A DNA stretch of 64,000 nt from Methanolobus sp. (GTDB taxonomy: Archaea > Halobacteriota > Methanosarcinia > Methanosarcinales > Methanosarcinaceae), in NCBI RefSeq assembly GCF_016278365.1, contig NZ_JADQBZ010000007.1, positions 185,818 through 249,817 on the forward strand. Reading direction: 5' to 3'. Below, piece by piece: positions 34,096 to 43,920 of this stretch; positions within the stretch are counted from its first letter, which is position 1; every line of letters starts with the position of its first letter. The position numbers were made by a program, and so were the translations under genes. The notes under the pieces are model-generated. The model was not told the DNA's origin. It saw only the letters and a list, made by a program, of their open reading frames with translations, and searched no databases.

Positions 34096-34251
34096 TTACT
34101 TCACATCAAGACTGTTTCTTCTCCAGTTTCTTCTCTTGGGGTGGCCCACGACCTTCCTGTTGGTCTTGATTATAGCCCACACGGGAACCCTGTGGTTCTG
34201 CCTGTGTGCCTTTGCCAGCCTCATTTTCTGTCCTTTGGTTTTATGGCTCAC
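34096..34251 (-). CDS. rpl39e: Large ribosomal subunit protein L39e
   Basis: A 51-residue basic protein starting [18 protein letters not shown] and ending [12 protein letters not shown], clearly L39e, which lines the exit tunnel. It begins with GTG at 34251, with GGTGAG six bases before. It is first in the rpl39e-rpl31e-eif6-rpl18a-pfdA-ftsY order typical of archaea. The 79-base spacer upstream (34252-34330) includes an A/T-rich promoter. Confidence 0.95.
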   Translation of the reverse strand: MSHKTKGQKMRLAKAHRQNHRVPVWAIIKTNRKVVGHPKRRNWRRNSLDVK

Positions 34252-34330
34252 TTGTCTCACCTTATGAATTGTATTATAATATGAAATACCGATAGAGTTT
34301 CAATCTATAACATGATTATTGTATAAATCT

Positions 34331-34969
34331 TTAATCACATATACAGACAGTTTGAAGCTCTTTGCCTGATACCCTTTTTCGTTCAATTACATGCGATTGG
34401 ATATGCGAGGGGAACAGTTCATTAATTCTCTGTTCACCAGCCCTTATCCGGATAAGTTCCCTGAGTTCGGTTTCGTAATCAGCCTTGATCACACTTTCAC
34501 TCAGGCCTTCCTCGATCACAAGATGCTCTTTTACCAGCTCATTGACCACAACACGCCCGAAGCCTTTCAGAGGGGATATATAGCTGACCCCGTACTTGTC
34601 CTCGATGCTCCTTATCTGGGAGATCTCCGGCACCGGTACGCGATCATCACGCCTTATTCCATCAGCAATGAACCTGACATCCGAATCATTCGCCAGACTT
34701 TTGATCGCTGCCAGATGGATGTGATCTATTGCCCTCTTTGGGTATCCGTCCTGAATAAGCAGTTCATACGCTTGTTCAAGCACCTGCGATTCAAGTTGGA
34801 CGACCCTGTGTGAAAATCCCAGTTTATCCGCAGCCTCCCTGGCAACATCCCCTACGGGAAGCACCGAGAAACTGCAGGTAACAAGTTCAACCTCAAAGAA
34901 CCGCTCCAGCAGGATAGCTGCAAGGGAACTGTCTTTTCCTCCGCTGAACAGCACTGAGACCTGCATCAA
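34331..34969 (-). CDS. PP-loop ATP pyrophosphatase domain protein
   Basis: A 212-residue protein with an N-type ATP pyrophosphatase P-loop, SVLFSGGKDSSLAA (residues about 5-18), and a second motif RFIADGIRRDDRVPVP (near 99-114). Family members adenylate a substrate and transfer sulfur or nitrogen, for example in tRNA modification. This gene is commonly found between the PDCD5-type and ribosomal genes in methanogens, and is sometimes called alpha hydrolase; the substrate is unknown. The C-terminal region is helical with a final CICD. Confidence 0.85.
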   Translation of the reverse strand: MMQVSVLFSGGKDSSLAAILLERFFEVELVTCSFSVLPVGDVAREAADKLGFSHRVVQLESQVLEQAYELLIQDGYPKRAIDHIHLAAIKSLANDSDVRFIADGIRRDDRVPVPEISQIRSIEDKYGVSYISPLKGFGRVVVNELVKEHLVIEEGLSESVIKADYETELRELIRIRAGEQRINELFPSHIQSHVIERKRVSGKELQTVCICD

Positions 34970-34976
34970 GATCTGC

Positions 34977-35336
34977 TCACATGCGTTTTATTGTTGGTTC
35001 GCGCTTTGGGGGCTGTAACTGGACCAATAGCTGTTTGAGTTTCTCATCATCTATCTTTGACTGGATCCGGCCATTCTGTGCAAGCGTTATCAACTGGGAC
35101 TCTAGTTGCTCTACCATCTCTTTACGCGACATCTTTAATGTCGTCATGCGCTCGCGCGCCTCAGGCGTAAGGATCTGGCGAAGCAGTGCCTGTTTCTTCG
35201 CATCCATTTCAGCACGTGCCTGCTCCTGCTGCATTGCCGCCTGCATATCGCCTGGGGCCATTTGCTGCTGAGCAGCCTGCTGCTGCTGAAGTTGTTCAAG
35301 CCTTTTCCGTCTTATGTTTTCAAGATCATCCGCCAT
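34977..35336 (-). CDS. PDCD5-family DNA-binding protein
   Basis: A 119-residue protein with a glutamine-rich helical N-terminus (MADDLENIRRKRLEQLQQQQAAQQQ) and the conserved triple-helix core ILTPEARERMTTLKMSRKEMVEQLESQLITLAQNGRIQSKIDDEKLKQLLVQL. Homologues bind DNA or act in chaperone and translation contexts. Start ATG at 35336 with perfect GGAGGTGA; the frame runs on to a GTG but that is not needed. It is 70 bases after rps19e, the usual order. Confidence 0.93.
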   Translation of the reverse strand: MADDLENIRRKRLEQLQQQQAAQQQMAPGDMQAAMQQEQARAEMDAKKQALLRQILTPEARERMTTLKMSRKEMVEQLESQLITLAQNGRIQSKIDDEKLKQLLVQLQPPKREPTIKRM

Positions 35337-35406
35337 GGAATTCACCTCCGGTATAAAGAGATGTTAGCATTATATCCTTATAGCATTATTGAACAGGTAT
35401 TCAGGC

Positions 35407-35856
35407 TCAATATTTTGCAAGGCCCGGGATCTTCTCCACGAGTTCCTTTTTAACCTCGTATGCGGAATTGTCCAGAAGGGACTGTCCCGGCGGGGCTACC
35501 ACACGGCCGCTCTTGAGGGAGCGCACAAGACCTGCTGCTTCAAGCTGCTGCAGGGCTTCTCTTGCGATAGAGCCACTGCCCTTTACCTTATGGTTGGGGC
35601 TTACACCCATGTTCTTGTTGCCACCATACACAGAGCGCAGTCTTTCCACACCTATGGGACCCTGGGTATATACAGTTCTCAGGACCGCAGCACAGCGGGT
35701 GTACCACCATTCTTTGTCAGTCGGAGGTAACTCCTTGTGTGAGCCGGTCTTTACGTATGCGGCCCACTCAGGCGGGTTAACCTTGTCATTCTCTTTAAGC
35801 TTCTCTGCTACCTTACCGATCAACTCGGCTGCAGGAACATCATATGCAGTTGTCAT
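35407..35856 (-). CDS. rps19e: Small ribosomal subunit protein S19e
   Basis: 149 residues. Typical S19e features: [21 protein letters not shown] at the start, [17 protein letters not shown] and [17 protein letters not shown], then [15 protein letters not shown] ([27 protein letters not shown]) and a C-terminal winged helix. It matures the small subunit head. It precedes the PDCD5 gene. The 176-base spacer 35857-36032 holds the promoter and no recognisable gene. Confidence 0.96.
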   Translation of the reverse strand: MTTAYDVPAAELIGKVAEKLKENDKVNPPEWAAYVKTGSHKELPPTDKEWWYTRCAAVLRTVYTQGPIGVERLRSVYGGNKNMGVSPNHKVKGSGSIAREALQQLEAAGLVRSLKSGRVVAPPGQSLLDNSAYEVKKELVEKIPGLAKY

Positions 35857-36032
35857 TAATATTCTCCTTATTTTTGATAAATATCTATTTCGGACTCAAG
35901 GAAATAGATTCTTTCGTTCGTGCTGGAGTTTGTTGTGTAAACTATTGAGTAGTATATACCCTTTTCGGCAGATATTCAGGTATCAGGCCAATTATCAGGC
36001 CCAATATGAATAACTATCTGCTGAGAACCGCC

Positions 36033-37304
36033 CTATTTCCGGAAGGTCTGTTCCCTGCCCGGCCCTACAGAAATGTATGTGATTGGCACACCCATCTTCC
36101 TTTCAAGATAAAGAACGTAATTCTGTGCAGCCTCGGGAAGGTCGCCAAAGCTTTTGACCCCGGTCAGGTCGCTTTCCCATCCTGGAAGATTCTCATAGAC
36201 CGGCCTGCATCTTGAAAGTTCAGCGGTCCCCTCAGGCGGATAATCAACGATCAGGCTGTCAAGTTCATAGGACACGCACACCCTTACCTCATCAAGTCCT
36301 GAGAGGACGTCCAGTTTTGTGAGTGCCAGGGAAGTGTACCCGTTGAGATAGATAGCCTTTCTGAGCAAAGGAAGATCGAACCACCCACAGCGCCTCTCCC
36401 TCCCGGTAGTAGTGCCGAATTCTTTGCCCACCTGCTGGATCTGCCTGCCTGTCTCATCGGTAAGTTCAGTTGGCAGAGGGCCCTCCCCTACACGTGTGAT
36501 ATATGCCTTCACAATGCCAAGCACCTCATCTACTTTAGTAGGGCCAACACCCAGGTTAGCACAGGCGGAACCTGCCACAGTGCTGGAAGAAGTAACGAAC
36601 TTCTGTGTGCCATGGATAACATCCAGATGAGTACCCTGGGCACCCTCCGCAAGCACATTTTTGCCATCTTCAATAGCCTTGTTGACCTCATAGGAGACAT
36701 CTGTCACATAAGGAGCCAGGCGGCGTCCCAGTTCCAGATACTTATCCATAAGATCCTTTCTGGTCACAATAGAAGGGTCACCCTCAAGTTCCTTTATAGC
36801 CGCCTCTTTTGACGGAGCGAGTTCAAGCAACCTGAGCCTGAGCCTTTCAGGGTCTACAAGGTCAGCCATACGAACCTCATCCCTGGCAACTTTGTCAATA
36901 TAAGCAAAACCAATGCCTCGTTTGGTCGTACCGATCTTCTCGGTCCTTTTGGACTCCCGCAGGCCATCCAGTTCAACATGATATGGCATAATAATGCTGG
37001 TTTTGGCATCCACACCTAGTTTTTCAGGAGTCAGCACAATGCCGCCCTGTGCCAGCATGTCCATTTCCTGTGCAAGAACCTCCGGGTTCAGTACAGTACC
37101 CGGACCTATCAGCACTCTGGAATCCAGCAGGAAACCGGAAGGTATAAGATGGAGTTTGTATACGTCCGTTCCTACCTTCACCGTGTGCCCTGCATTGTCC
37201 CCACCCTGGAAACGGACAACCACATCATAATCCTCTGACATAAGGTCAACTATCTTTCCTTTACCTTCGTCGCCAAACTGCGCACCTGTGATGATCGTGA
37301 ACAT
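36033..37304 (-). CDS. purA: Adenylosuccinate synthetase
   Basis: GTP-dependent ligation of IMP and aspartate to adenylosuccinate, first committed step to AMP. 423 residues. Motifs: GAQFGDEGKGKIVD (GTP P-loop and catalytic Asp, residues about 7-20), RFQGGDNAGHTV (catalytic His), EGAQGTHLDVIHGTQKFVTSSSTVAG, and GRERRCGWFDLP. The ORF starts with ATG at 37304; the ending region GLDEVRVCVSYELD is normal. The downstream area has no gene until 35856. Confidence 0.97.
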   Translation of the reverse strand: MFTIITGAQFGDEGKGKIVDLMSEDYDVVVRFQGGDNAGHTVKVGTDVYKLHLIPSGFLLDSRVLIGPGTVLNPEVLAQEMDMLAQGGIVLTPEKLGVDAKTSIIMPYHVELDGLRESKRTEKIGTTKRGIGFAYIDKVARDEVRMADLVDPERLRLRLLELAPSKEAAIKELEGDPSIVTRKDLMDKYLELGRRLAPYVTDVSYEVNKAIEDGKNVLAEGAQGTHLDVIHGTQKFVTSSSTVAGSACANLGVGPTKVDEVLGIVKAYITRVGEGPLPTELTDETGRQIQQVGKEFGTTTGRERRCGWFDLPLLRKAIYLNGYTSLALTKLDVLSGLDEVRVCVSYELDSLIVDYPPEGTAELSRCRPVYENLPGWESDLTGVKSFGDLPEAAQNYVLYLERKMGVPITYISVGPGREQTFRK

Positions 37305-37350
37305 GGATGCAGGATTATGCCTGTTGGCTTAATAAAGTTTTGATTGCTGC

Positions 37351-37710
37351 TTATAAGTCTTCGTCAAAGACCACCATGCGCATGCCTTCATCAAAATTGG
37401 CTGAACTACCTGCCTTATAGCACCTCAGGGTCTTCGCTATCCTCATATCGATAAGAGTGTCAACGAGCTTCTCAGCCAGGCTCAGGGTTACATTGAATTC
37501 AGACTGGAGCATATACACAGCATCAGGTCTTTTAATAGAAAAGTTACAGAAGGCCGACCTTTTATCAGATGAGCAGGTAGGATAGCCCTCGCATTTGACT
37601 ACCCTTGAGCTATTTTTGAAATGAATAGCGAGCCCCTGCCATGAATGGACATTATGCATGCCTTTTATCCCATATATGTTGGATTTGGTGCGTTCTTTGG
37701 AGCGGATCAT
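37351..37710 (-). CDS. Conserved protein of unknown function (119 aa)
   Basis: A 119-residue soluble protein. It has four cysteines in pairs (CEGYPTCSSDKRSAFC), perhaps metal binding, a helical region FNVTLSLAEKLVDTLIDMRIAKTL, and an acidic tail. I do not recognise the family. It is co-directional with purA and 46 bases from its start. The region before it, 37711-37767, is A/T-rich and has no gene. Confidence 0.6.
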   Translation of the reverse strand: MIRSKERTKSNIYGIKGMHNVHSWQGLAIHFKNSSRVVKCEGYPTCSSDKRSAFCNFSIKRPDAVYMLQSEFNVTLSLAEKLVDTLIDMRIAKTLRCYKAGSSANFDEGMRMVVFDEDL

Positions 37711-37767
37711 AATAAAAAGTAGGTTCTTTTTTTATAATTATCTTTTGTATATAACCCAATACCCAAA

Positions 37768-38223
37768 TCATACAAAGAAGTTATAGAACACACTGAAAGG
37801 CTTCGAATAGAGAGGGTACAGGTAATAGATGGCGCCTCCTGATATGTCATCCAACATCAGGTGCGATATAAATCCTGCACCTGCGAATATTCCTACGGAT
37901 AAAACTTTTGTCCTGTCACGGTAAATAAAATAGCCGACTGTCAGGGCGCTGATAAAGAAAACGATGCCAAAGAACAAGGAATGTGTGGGCACCGGCCCTA
38001 TTGTCACATGTTTAAGGTTGCCGTGCAGTATGTAATTCCACAGGGCCGGCACATCCGGAAAGAGAGAACCAAGACCTCCGGCTATAAGCAGCACACCCAA
38101 ATGCCCTGCATCATTCAGACGCAACTTGTCTTTGAAAGCCATTGCTGTCATGCAAAGCACACCTGCCAGCAGAACGCAGAACATGAAAAAGAGCAAATGG
38201 CCTGGAGGATATGGCATTGTCAC
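37768..38223 (-). CDS. YdjM-type membrane-bound metal-dependent hydrolase
   Basis: A 151-residue membrane protein with about four helices. The family metal-ligand pattern is present: PPGHLLFF (His), SLFPDVPALWNY (Asp), PTHSLFFG (His) and SHLMLDDISG (His/Asp). Members of the YdjM (DUF457-like) group are integral membrane hydrolases of unknown substrate, often related to lipid or envelope change. It starts the envelope-related block. Confidence 0.82.
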   Translation of the reverse strand: MTMPYPPGHLLFFMFCVLLAGVLCMTAMAFKDKLRLNDAGHLGVLLIAGGLGSLFPDVPALWNYILHGNLKHVTIGPVPTHSLFFGIVFFISALTVGYFIYRDRTKVLSVGIFAGAGFISHLMLDDISGGAIYYLYPLYSKPFSVFYNFFV

Positions 38224-38290
38224 CTCTCGCCATTGTTTCCTGGTTCTTTCTCAGATTCTCTCTTGATATCATTCATGCTGCAGGCTCCGG

Positions 38291-39184
38291 TCATAGCAAT
38301 ACAAGAGGCAGCACCACAAACAGTACTACATTAGCAACACCATGAGCTGTAGCAACCAGTGGCAGGCTGCGAGTCCTCTGGAACATATAACCAAGTATGA
38401 TTCCCACAGCAAAAATATAGGTCATCTCTATGACCTCACCTGAGATAGAATGCATTACCCCAAAAAGCAGGCTCGCTGCAAGCAATCCGGGCGCCATTCC
38501 GAACAGGCCTTCAAGTTTTACCTGTATCAGGGACCTGAATATCAGCTCCTCCATCAGCCCTACATAAAAGAATACAATGCTGGCAAATATCAGAATAAAG
38601 AGCTCCGACAGACCCGGTATGACATAACCTGAGCCTACTATAAAGTATTCTCCGGTCCCAAGAATAACACCAGCAATGATAGCCAGGGGAATGTAAAAGA
38701 CAATATGTTTATAGGAGACTCCAAGCTGAACATCGGTCAGGCCCTGATGTCTTATCAGCAAATAGACAGGCACCAATAACGGAACATACACTGCTATGAA
38801 CATCAATAGTGACGCTTCTGATACCGGCATGGAAACATTGATCAGCCTTAGAAGGGGCAGAAGCATCAGTGCCTGAAGTGCGTGTATTCCCTGACGGTTC
38901 CTTATAACCACTACCAGAAAGGGCATGCTGATCAGTATCAGGAAATGAAGTGACATACCCCCATTGATGTTGCCTGCAAATAGAAGTAATTCCGCAAAGA
39001 CAATGGCCATAAACAATATGGCGACTGTTCTTCCGGGAGACATCGATCGAATAACGAACCATTTGTAAAAACTGCTTTGATGATAGCGCTCTTCATCTGA
39101 AGAATGTTGAACTCTTTCCCATTTCAGATTGTGCTGCTTTTTATGAAATGCATCACTATGATATGTATCTTCCTCACACTCCAC
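38291..39184 (-). CDS. CPBP-family intramembrane metalloprotease
   Basis: A 297-residue protein with a short soluble N-terminus (residues 1-50, rich in His and Lys) and eight hydrophobic helices. The CPBP/CAAX-protease motifs are visible: MEELIFRSL (EExxxR, residues about 215-223), GVMHSISGE (His) and a third with VATAHGVANVV (His). Such enzymes cleave membrane or prenylated proteins, or peptides, within the membrane. It is co-directional with the DUF1616 gene that follows upstream. Substrate unknown. Confidence 0.85.
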   Translation of the reverse strand: MECEEDTYHSDAFHKKQHNLKWERVQHSSDEERYHQSSFYKWFVIRSMSPGRTVAILFMAIVFAELLLFAGNINGGMSLHFLILISMPFLVVVIRNRQGIHALQALMLLPLLRLINVSMPVSEASLLMFIAVYVPLLVPVYLLIRHQGLTDVQLGVSYKHIVFYIPLAIIAGVILGTGEYFIVGSGYVIPGLSELFILIFASIVFFYVGLMEELIFRSLIQVKLEGLFGMAPGLLAASLLFGVMHSISGEVIEMTYIFAVGIILGYMFQRTRSLPLVATAHGVANVVLFVVLPLVLL

Positions 39185-39215
39185 TTTAACTCCCCGCTAC
39201 TTGAATTACCCGTGT

Positions 39216-40094
39216 TCAGTTTTCGTTTACATCTATCCAAAGGTATAGTTCCCTATAGGGTTCTGAAAGGTCTGCATCTTTGTAAAGCAGGAATTGCAGC
39301 TTCATGTCGTTGCCAGATATTTCAGGTGTAAAGGACAATGTCCTCTCCCAACGTTCATTGTTCTCAATACGTATATTTTCCTCTTCAGTCTGCAGGGGAA
39401 GAGGATTCCCATCAAGCAGGACAGCCAGCCGGTAGTCGACTGTCTCTTCTTCCTGGTTCATCACACCCACTATTACTTCACCGCTGTCGCCACGATTTAA
39501 GCTTACCGGATACCTATCTGACATACCATCAGGCCCCAGTATATAAAACTCAGTGAAACCCTCACCCTGCCGTGGATTTATGGTGACGTATGCGACCGTG
39601 ATTGCAGACATAAATACAGATATTAACAGTAGCAATGCCAATGCAGTTTCCAGGCGGGAGCGCTTCCCTTCCGGAGAAGAACTCCCCGATAACCTGAAAA
39701 ATGATCCGGGAATAGAGAAAGCATCCCCTTGCGGCAGCCTGCGGCGGCGAAAGAACGCAACTGCACACATTACCAAGGTTACAATAGAAATTGATATTAC
39801 CAGAGAATCAGTGTTCATGCCCCATGAAGTGTAGAGAAGACCATATCCAATGAAAGGCACAAGTGCAACGCTCAGTCCTATACTGAATGCAATCCTTTCA
39901 GCACCTGAAATTTCATCCTTCCGGGGGAAAAGGGCAGCTGTCATAGCATATCCCGGCAGGAACAATACGATAAGGATCGCGGGCAAAATGCGCAACTCCG
40001 TTGTATTGATGAAAGGATTGAATACAAGCATATTCGTAAGCAGTACACCTGCAACTATGCCCAGAATATCCCAAGGTACCCTACTTTTGACCAT
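39216..40094 (-). CDS. DUF1616 membrane protein (first copy)
   Basis: A 292-residue protein with four N-terminal helices (residues about 8-105, for example ILPAILIVLFLPGYAMTAALFP, the DUF1616 signature) and a fifth helix near 165-190, then an extracellular beta-rich domain with GEGFTEFYILGPDGMSDRYPV and ENNERWERTLSFTPE. The start is ATG at 40094 with GGTG before it. DUF1616 genes accompany archaeal surface-glycan genes; function is unknown. A second copy lies at 62886-63809, about 23 kb away, on the other side of the glycan block. An A/T-rich spacer 40095-40332 has no gene. Confidence 0.85.
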   Translation of the reverse strand: MVKSRVPWDILGIVAGVLLTNMLVFNPFINTTELRILPAILIVLFLPGYAMTAALFPRKDEISGAERIAFSIGLSVALVPFIGYGLLYTSWGMNTDSLVISISIVTLVMCAVAFFRRRRLPQGDAFSIPGSFFRLSGSSSPEGKRSRLETALALLLLISVFMSAITVAYVTINPRQGEGFTEFYILGPDGMSDRYPVSLNRGDSGEVIVGVMNQEEETVDYRLAVLLDGNPLPLQTEEENIRIENNERWERTLSFTPEISGNDMKLQFLLYKDADLSEPYRELYLWIDVNEN

Positions 40095-40332
40095 AATTTG
40101 ACACCACTCAATAAGGCATAGGTATGAAGACTTATAAAAATGTTTCAACCCGGAATAAGAAACACTCTGAAACTTACCGGGTCAAGCCAGTATTACATAC
40201 AAAATGTCCGGATTTTACTAAGCTATTTAAAGCAACTATGTCAGATATTTTCTGACAGCAAATGTTAAGTCTTTTAACTGAATATTAGAAGAGGGATTTC
40301 AAGTTAAGGGTTGAGTGTAAACAATAGGTTGA

Positions 40333-40608
40333 GTGTGTAATATGCCAATAGTTCTTACCCATCCAAGCGTACTTATCGATCTGACCTCAATAGAGAATTT
40401 AAGTATGTATAATAATGTGGGATTATCAGAGTACAGCATTTTCGGGGTTGCTGCACTTGTAATACTTCTTGCATCCAAAAAGATGCTGAAGGAGTCGGAC
40501 AGATGGGGCCAGGATATCAGCTCGGTTCTGGAGATGGGTATCATACCACTGATAATAGCATTTATTGCAATACTTGCTTTCAATATAATGCGATTTGTCG
40601 GGCAATAA
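40333..40608 (+). CDS. Small two-helix membrane protein (91 aa)
   Basis: About 91 residues: a soluble N-terminus, a helix SIFGVAALVILLAS (residues about 35-48), a charged region KKMLKESDRWGQ, then a C-terminal helix IIPLIIAFIAILAFNIM. It begins with GTG at 40333 or ATG at 40342. I recognise no family. It is 79 bases before the flippase gene and co-directional, so it may belong to the glycan-export operon. Confidence 0.55.
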   Translation: MCNMPIVLTHPSVLIDLTSIENLSMYNNVGLSEYSIFGVAALVILLASKKMLKESDRWGQDISSVLEMGIIPLIIAFIAILAFNIMRFVGQ

Positions 40609-40687
40609 ATTGGCATCTTTCATTAAGTAATTAGAAAGGCACTGGTAAATCCTGTGTCAGGGATTGGATATCTAAAGTGGTACAAGC

Positions 40688-41959
40688 ATGAGTAAATCTT
40701 ATTTGTTAGAATCCGTAAAAACAAAGACTACATGGAATGTCGATAGTTTGTCCCTCAGTATGAGAGATCCATTGTTCAGGAACTCAGCTTTCCTTGTTCT
40801 TGGAAGGCTATTGAATGTGGGAGTGGGATTCTTTTTCTGGCTTATAGCTGCCAGGCTCTACCATACAGAAGAGGTTGGTGTTGCGACGGCCCTTATCTCC
40901 TCTGTCACATTGATAATGTTCATCGCAAGTTTTGGCTTTAACTTCTCACTGATACGCTTTATAAAGATAAGTGGCAAAGAGAGCGTGCTGAATACATCAA
41001 TATGCATTACTACGACAGCTGCGGTTGTAGTAGGAATAGCATATCTGCTCATCCTAAAGGTGTTCTTTGAGAACAGCGCCCTTATACAGAACGCTTCTTA
41101 CGGGCTCTTTTTCCTGCTTACTGTAGTGATGCATTCGATATATTTCATAACAGGCGAATCTTTCAAGGCTTTAAGGGATACAAAAGATTACTTTATGCAG
41201 AACACCGTCCTTTCTACCAGAGTGCTGCTACTGTTTCCTCTTGTGTTCCTGGGAAGTTTCGGCATATTCGGTGCAATAGGAGCGGCATATTTACTGGCGA
41301 CCATATATAGCATATTTATCCTGAGCAGGCGGATCAAACTCAACTACAGGATAGACAGGGATTACTTAAAAAAATCATTCAGTTTCTCTTCCGGTAATTA
41401 TATTTCAAACTTGTTGTACGAAAGTCCTTCATTATTAATGCCTCCTATAATACTAAGCATGATAGGAAAACAGGAGGCAGCTCTTTATTATATCGCTATG
41501 GCTGTGAGCAGTCTGATATGGATAGCGCCTATGTCCCTCAGTGCCTCACTATTTATTGAGGGCAGTTACGGAGAGAACCTGAAAAAGAATGTCCTCAAAT
41601 CAGGAAAGGCAATACTTATTGTGCTTATACCCAGTATTTTTTTCATATATTACTTCGGTGGTTTCGTGTTAGAGATATTTGGCCAGGACTACGTTGAGGC
41701 CCTGCCACTTTTGCATGTATTGGTTCTGTCAAGCTTCTTTGTGGCTGTGCATGACCTGTTCATTCCCATTCTCAACATAAAGATGAGGATAAGCAGCCTG
41801 ATAAAACTGAATTTTGTAAGATTTTGTCTGTTGTTAGGATTTTCCTACATCTTCCTTCGTGACTATGGGCTTATCGGATTCGGATATGCATGGACATTTA
41901 CACACATCCTGCTTACAGTAATAACACTCTGGCTTTCCAGAAAAGAGGGATGGATTTAA
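40688..41959 (+). CDS. Polysaccharide/oligosaccharide flippase (MOP superfamily)
   Basis: A 423-residue membrane protein with about 12 helices, matching the Wzx/RfbX branch of the MOP superfamily, which flips lipid-linked sugars across the membrane. The start FRNSAFLVLGRLLNVGVGFFFWLIAARLY and the internal GAAYLLATIYSIFILSRRIK are typical. The product probably feeds N-glycan or surface polysaccharide assembly. Starts at ATG 40688. Followed 32 bases later by the GT-C-like gene in the same direction. Confidence 0.85.
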   Translation: MSKSYLLESVKTKTTWNVDSLSLSMRDPLFRNSAFLVLGRLLNVGVGFFFWLIAARLYHTEEVGVATALISSVTLIMFIASFGFNFSLIRFIKISGKESVLNTSICITTTAAVVVGIAYLLILKVFFENSALIQNASYGLFFLLTVVMHSIYFITGESFKALRDTKDYFMQNTVLSTRVLLLFPLVFLGSFGIFGAIGAAYLLATIYSIFILSRRIKLNYRIDRDYLKKSFSFSSGNYISNLLYESPSLLMPPIILSMIGKQEAALYYIAMAVSSLIWIAPMSLSASLFIEGSYGENLKKNVLKSGKAILIVLIPSIFFIYYFGGFVLEIFGQDYVEALPLLHVLVLSSFFVAVHDLFIPILNIKMRISSLIKLNFVRFCLLLGFSYIFLRDYGLIGFGYAWTFTHILLTVITLWLSRKEGWI

Positions 41960-41991
41960 ATCATTTCGTGAAAATTTAGTGTGGGTTTAAG

Positions 41992-43887
41992 GTGGTTGGT
42001 AAATTGTGGAGTTTTATCAATAAATATGAAAATACGTATAGAGTTTTACTTATAGGAAGTTGTCTGGTTGCAATTGCTGGTGTGATATTACCGCTGGTAT
42101 CCGGGCAGACCAATCTGGCTATGCTTGGCTCATACTTAGCCATTCCCATGATATTGGCCCCGATCTTATATGTCAGACAGAAGAACAATGCAGATAGTTT
42201 CAGTGAGATAGACAGCAAGTACTACAATCTCTTCCCTGCAGCCTTTTTCTTCTTCCTGGCAATATCCATCATATTGCTCTATACCAGCTACATAAGGCCA
42301 TACACTTATTATGCAGTCATCACTGTCATGGCAACACTAATACTGTTCCAGATACTCTTCTTCCAGAGTAACAGAAGCAGGTCAATGTTAATACTCTTCC
42401 AGTCAAGCCTGTTACTACTTGATCTCATATGGGGAGTGAACCTGAATTACTTTTTCTCCATCGAAAGAACAGATTCGTTCTTTCACTCGTGGATGATCCA
42501 GATACTGGTGGAAGAAGGCGCCATTAATGAGTACTTTGATCTCTACAAGACATTTCCTCTATGGCACATATTATGTGCCTCTTTTTACAAGATAGCTGCC
42601 CTGGATATTTCGTTCTACAGGGCAATGTACTTTATAAACGGCATCATCTTTGCAGCCATTCCTCCAGGAATCTACATTCTTTCAAAGAGGCTGTTCAATG
42701 AAGAAAAAATAGCGCTTCTTGCTGCTCTTTTTGTATCATTCTACCCGGACGTGCTCAAATACGGAATAGCGGCACTTGCCAGGAGCCCCATATCACTTTT
42801 AGGCATGCTGCTCGTAGTTGCACTATTATACCACAGGAGTTTCGCTGCTACATTGGTTGCTGTCGCAATGACGATTTCCATCATTGTGTTCCATACTGTA
42901 TCCATACCCTTTGTAATAGTTGTACTGGCAGTACTATACTTGCTCCAGAAAGTATATGGCACTCTGAATGAGCAAAAGATAGTCGATATTGATTACATGA
43001 TGTTTGCCACTATCGCGATGTTAGCCTACTGGATGTATATTTCTCTGGACCTGTTTGCAACCCTTATAGGAAACATAATGGCGGCAGCTCCTGACGAGAT
43101 TACAGCGACCGGGGTATTCCGGGCTCCACTGAATGAACTGTTCAACTACCTGCATTATTCACCGCTTCTGCTCTTTTTGCTCATAGGGTCACTGGAAGCC
43201 ATGAAAAAAGATCATGTGTCGCAAACTGCAAAAATCATATGTCTGGCAGGATTACTGTTCACAGTTGTGTCCTTTCCAGGTCCTAGTTTACTCATTACGA
43301 AACTGGGTGGGAACTTCAATATTGACAGGTTTGGAGAATACGTGTTCTTTATAATTGTCATTGCTGTATCATTTGGTTTCTACACGCTTTATACCAGATC
43401 CAAAAAACCCCTCAAAAGTGTCCTGATAATACTGTTCATGGTCCTTGTATTTCTCTCTGTATCCAACGATTTTATCGCCTCGGACAATCCGCTTGTAAAA
43501 CGCCCATTCTATACATTCTACCTGACAGAGGAAGAGATTAACGGATTTGATCATGCAGGCAATACAGCAAGAGGATTTGTGATGTCAGATTTTGTCACAT
43601 ACAGGTACATGGAAACTGCACATTACAGGGAGAACGGCCATATGCTGGAAGTGAACCCCCATGATTTGAATTTCCTGAGAAGTGGGCCCTCAGACCTTAT
43701 ATTGATACGAAAAGGAGAACTTGAAGAAAGGCCATTAAGGTTCCTTATCAGCGACCAGGGATTCATAAAATGGCCCAGTATGAGTTCTGCACTAGAATAT
43801 TACTATTCCGATAACGAAGAACTATGGTCATCCCTGAATAGATATAGCAAGATATACGATTCCAGCAGTATTGACACTTACATATGA
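41992..43887 (+). CDS. Polytopic GT-C-like membrane protein (631 aa)
   Basis: A 631-residue membrane protein with about 14 helices in the first 480 residues and a soluble C-terminal domain of 150 residues. It lacks a strong family motif but resembles lipid-linked-sugar glycosyltransferases of the GT-C fold: an acidic RTDSFFHSW site near residue 158 in an external loop, and repeated short hydrophobic segments. It starts with GTG at 41992 after AAGG. Directly after the flippase, so a polymerase or transferase role in the same pathway is likely. Function not certain. Confidence 0.65.
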   Translation: MVGKLWSFINKYENTYRVLLIGSCLVAIAGVILPLVSGQTNLAMLGSYLAIPMILAPILYVRQKNNADSFSEIDSKYYNLFPAAFFFFLAISIILLYTSYIRPYTYYAVITVMATLILFQILFFQSNRSRSMLILFQSSLLLLDLIWGVNLNYFFSIERTDSFFHSWMIQILVEEGAINEYFDLYKTFPLWHILCASFYKIAALDISFYRAMYFINGIIFAAIPPGIYILSKRLFNEEKIALLAALFVSFYPDVLKYGIAALARSPISLLGMLLVVALLYHRSFAATLVAVAMTISIIVFHTVSIPFVIVVLAVLYLLQKVYGTLNEQKIVDIDYMMFATIAMLAYWMYISLDLFATLIGNIMAAAPDEITATGVFRAPLNELFNYLHYSPLLLFLLIGSLEAMKKDHVSQTAKIICLAGLLFTVVSFPGPSLLITKLGGNFNIDRFGEYVFFIIVIAVSFGFYTLYTRSKKPLKSVLIILFMVLVFLSVSNDFIASDNPLVKRPFYTFYLTEEEINGFDHAGNTARGFVMSDFVTYRYMETAHYRENGHMLEVNPHDLNFLRSGPSDLILIRKGELEERPLRFLISDQGFIKWPSMSSALEYYYSDNEELWSSLNRYSKIYDSSSIDTYI

Positions 43888-43920
43888 TATCTGAATAAAA
43901 ATAATATAATACGTGGTAAA

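Noticed and set aside
35857..36032. Small gene in the spacer between rps19e and purA
   Set aside because: No open frame with a ribosome binding site is visible; it is probably promoter sequence only.
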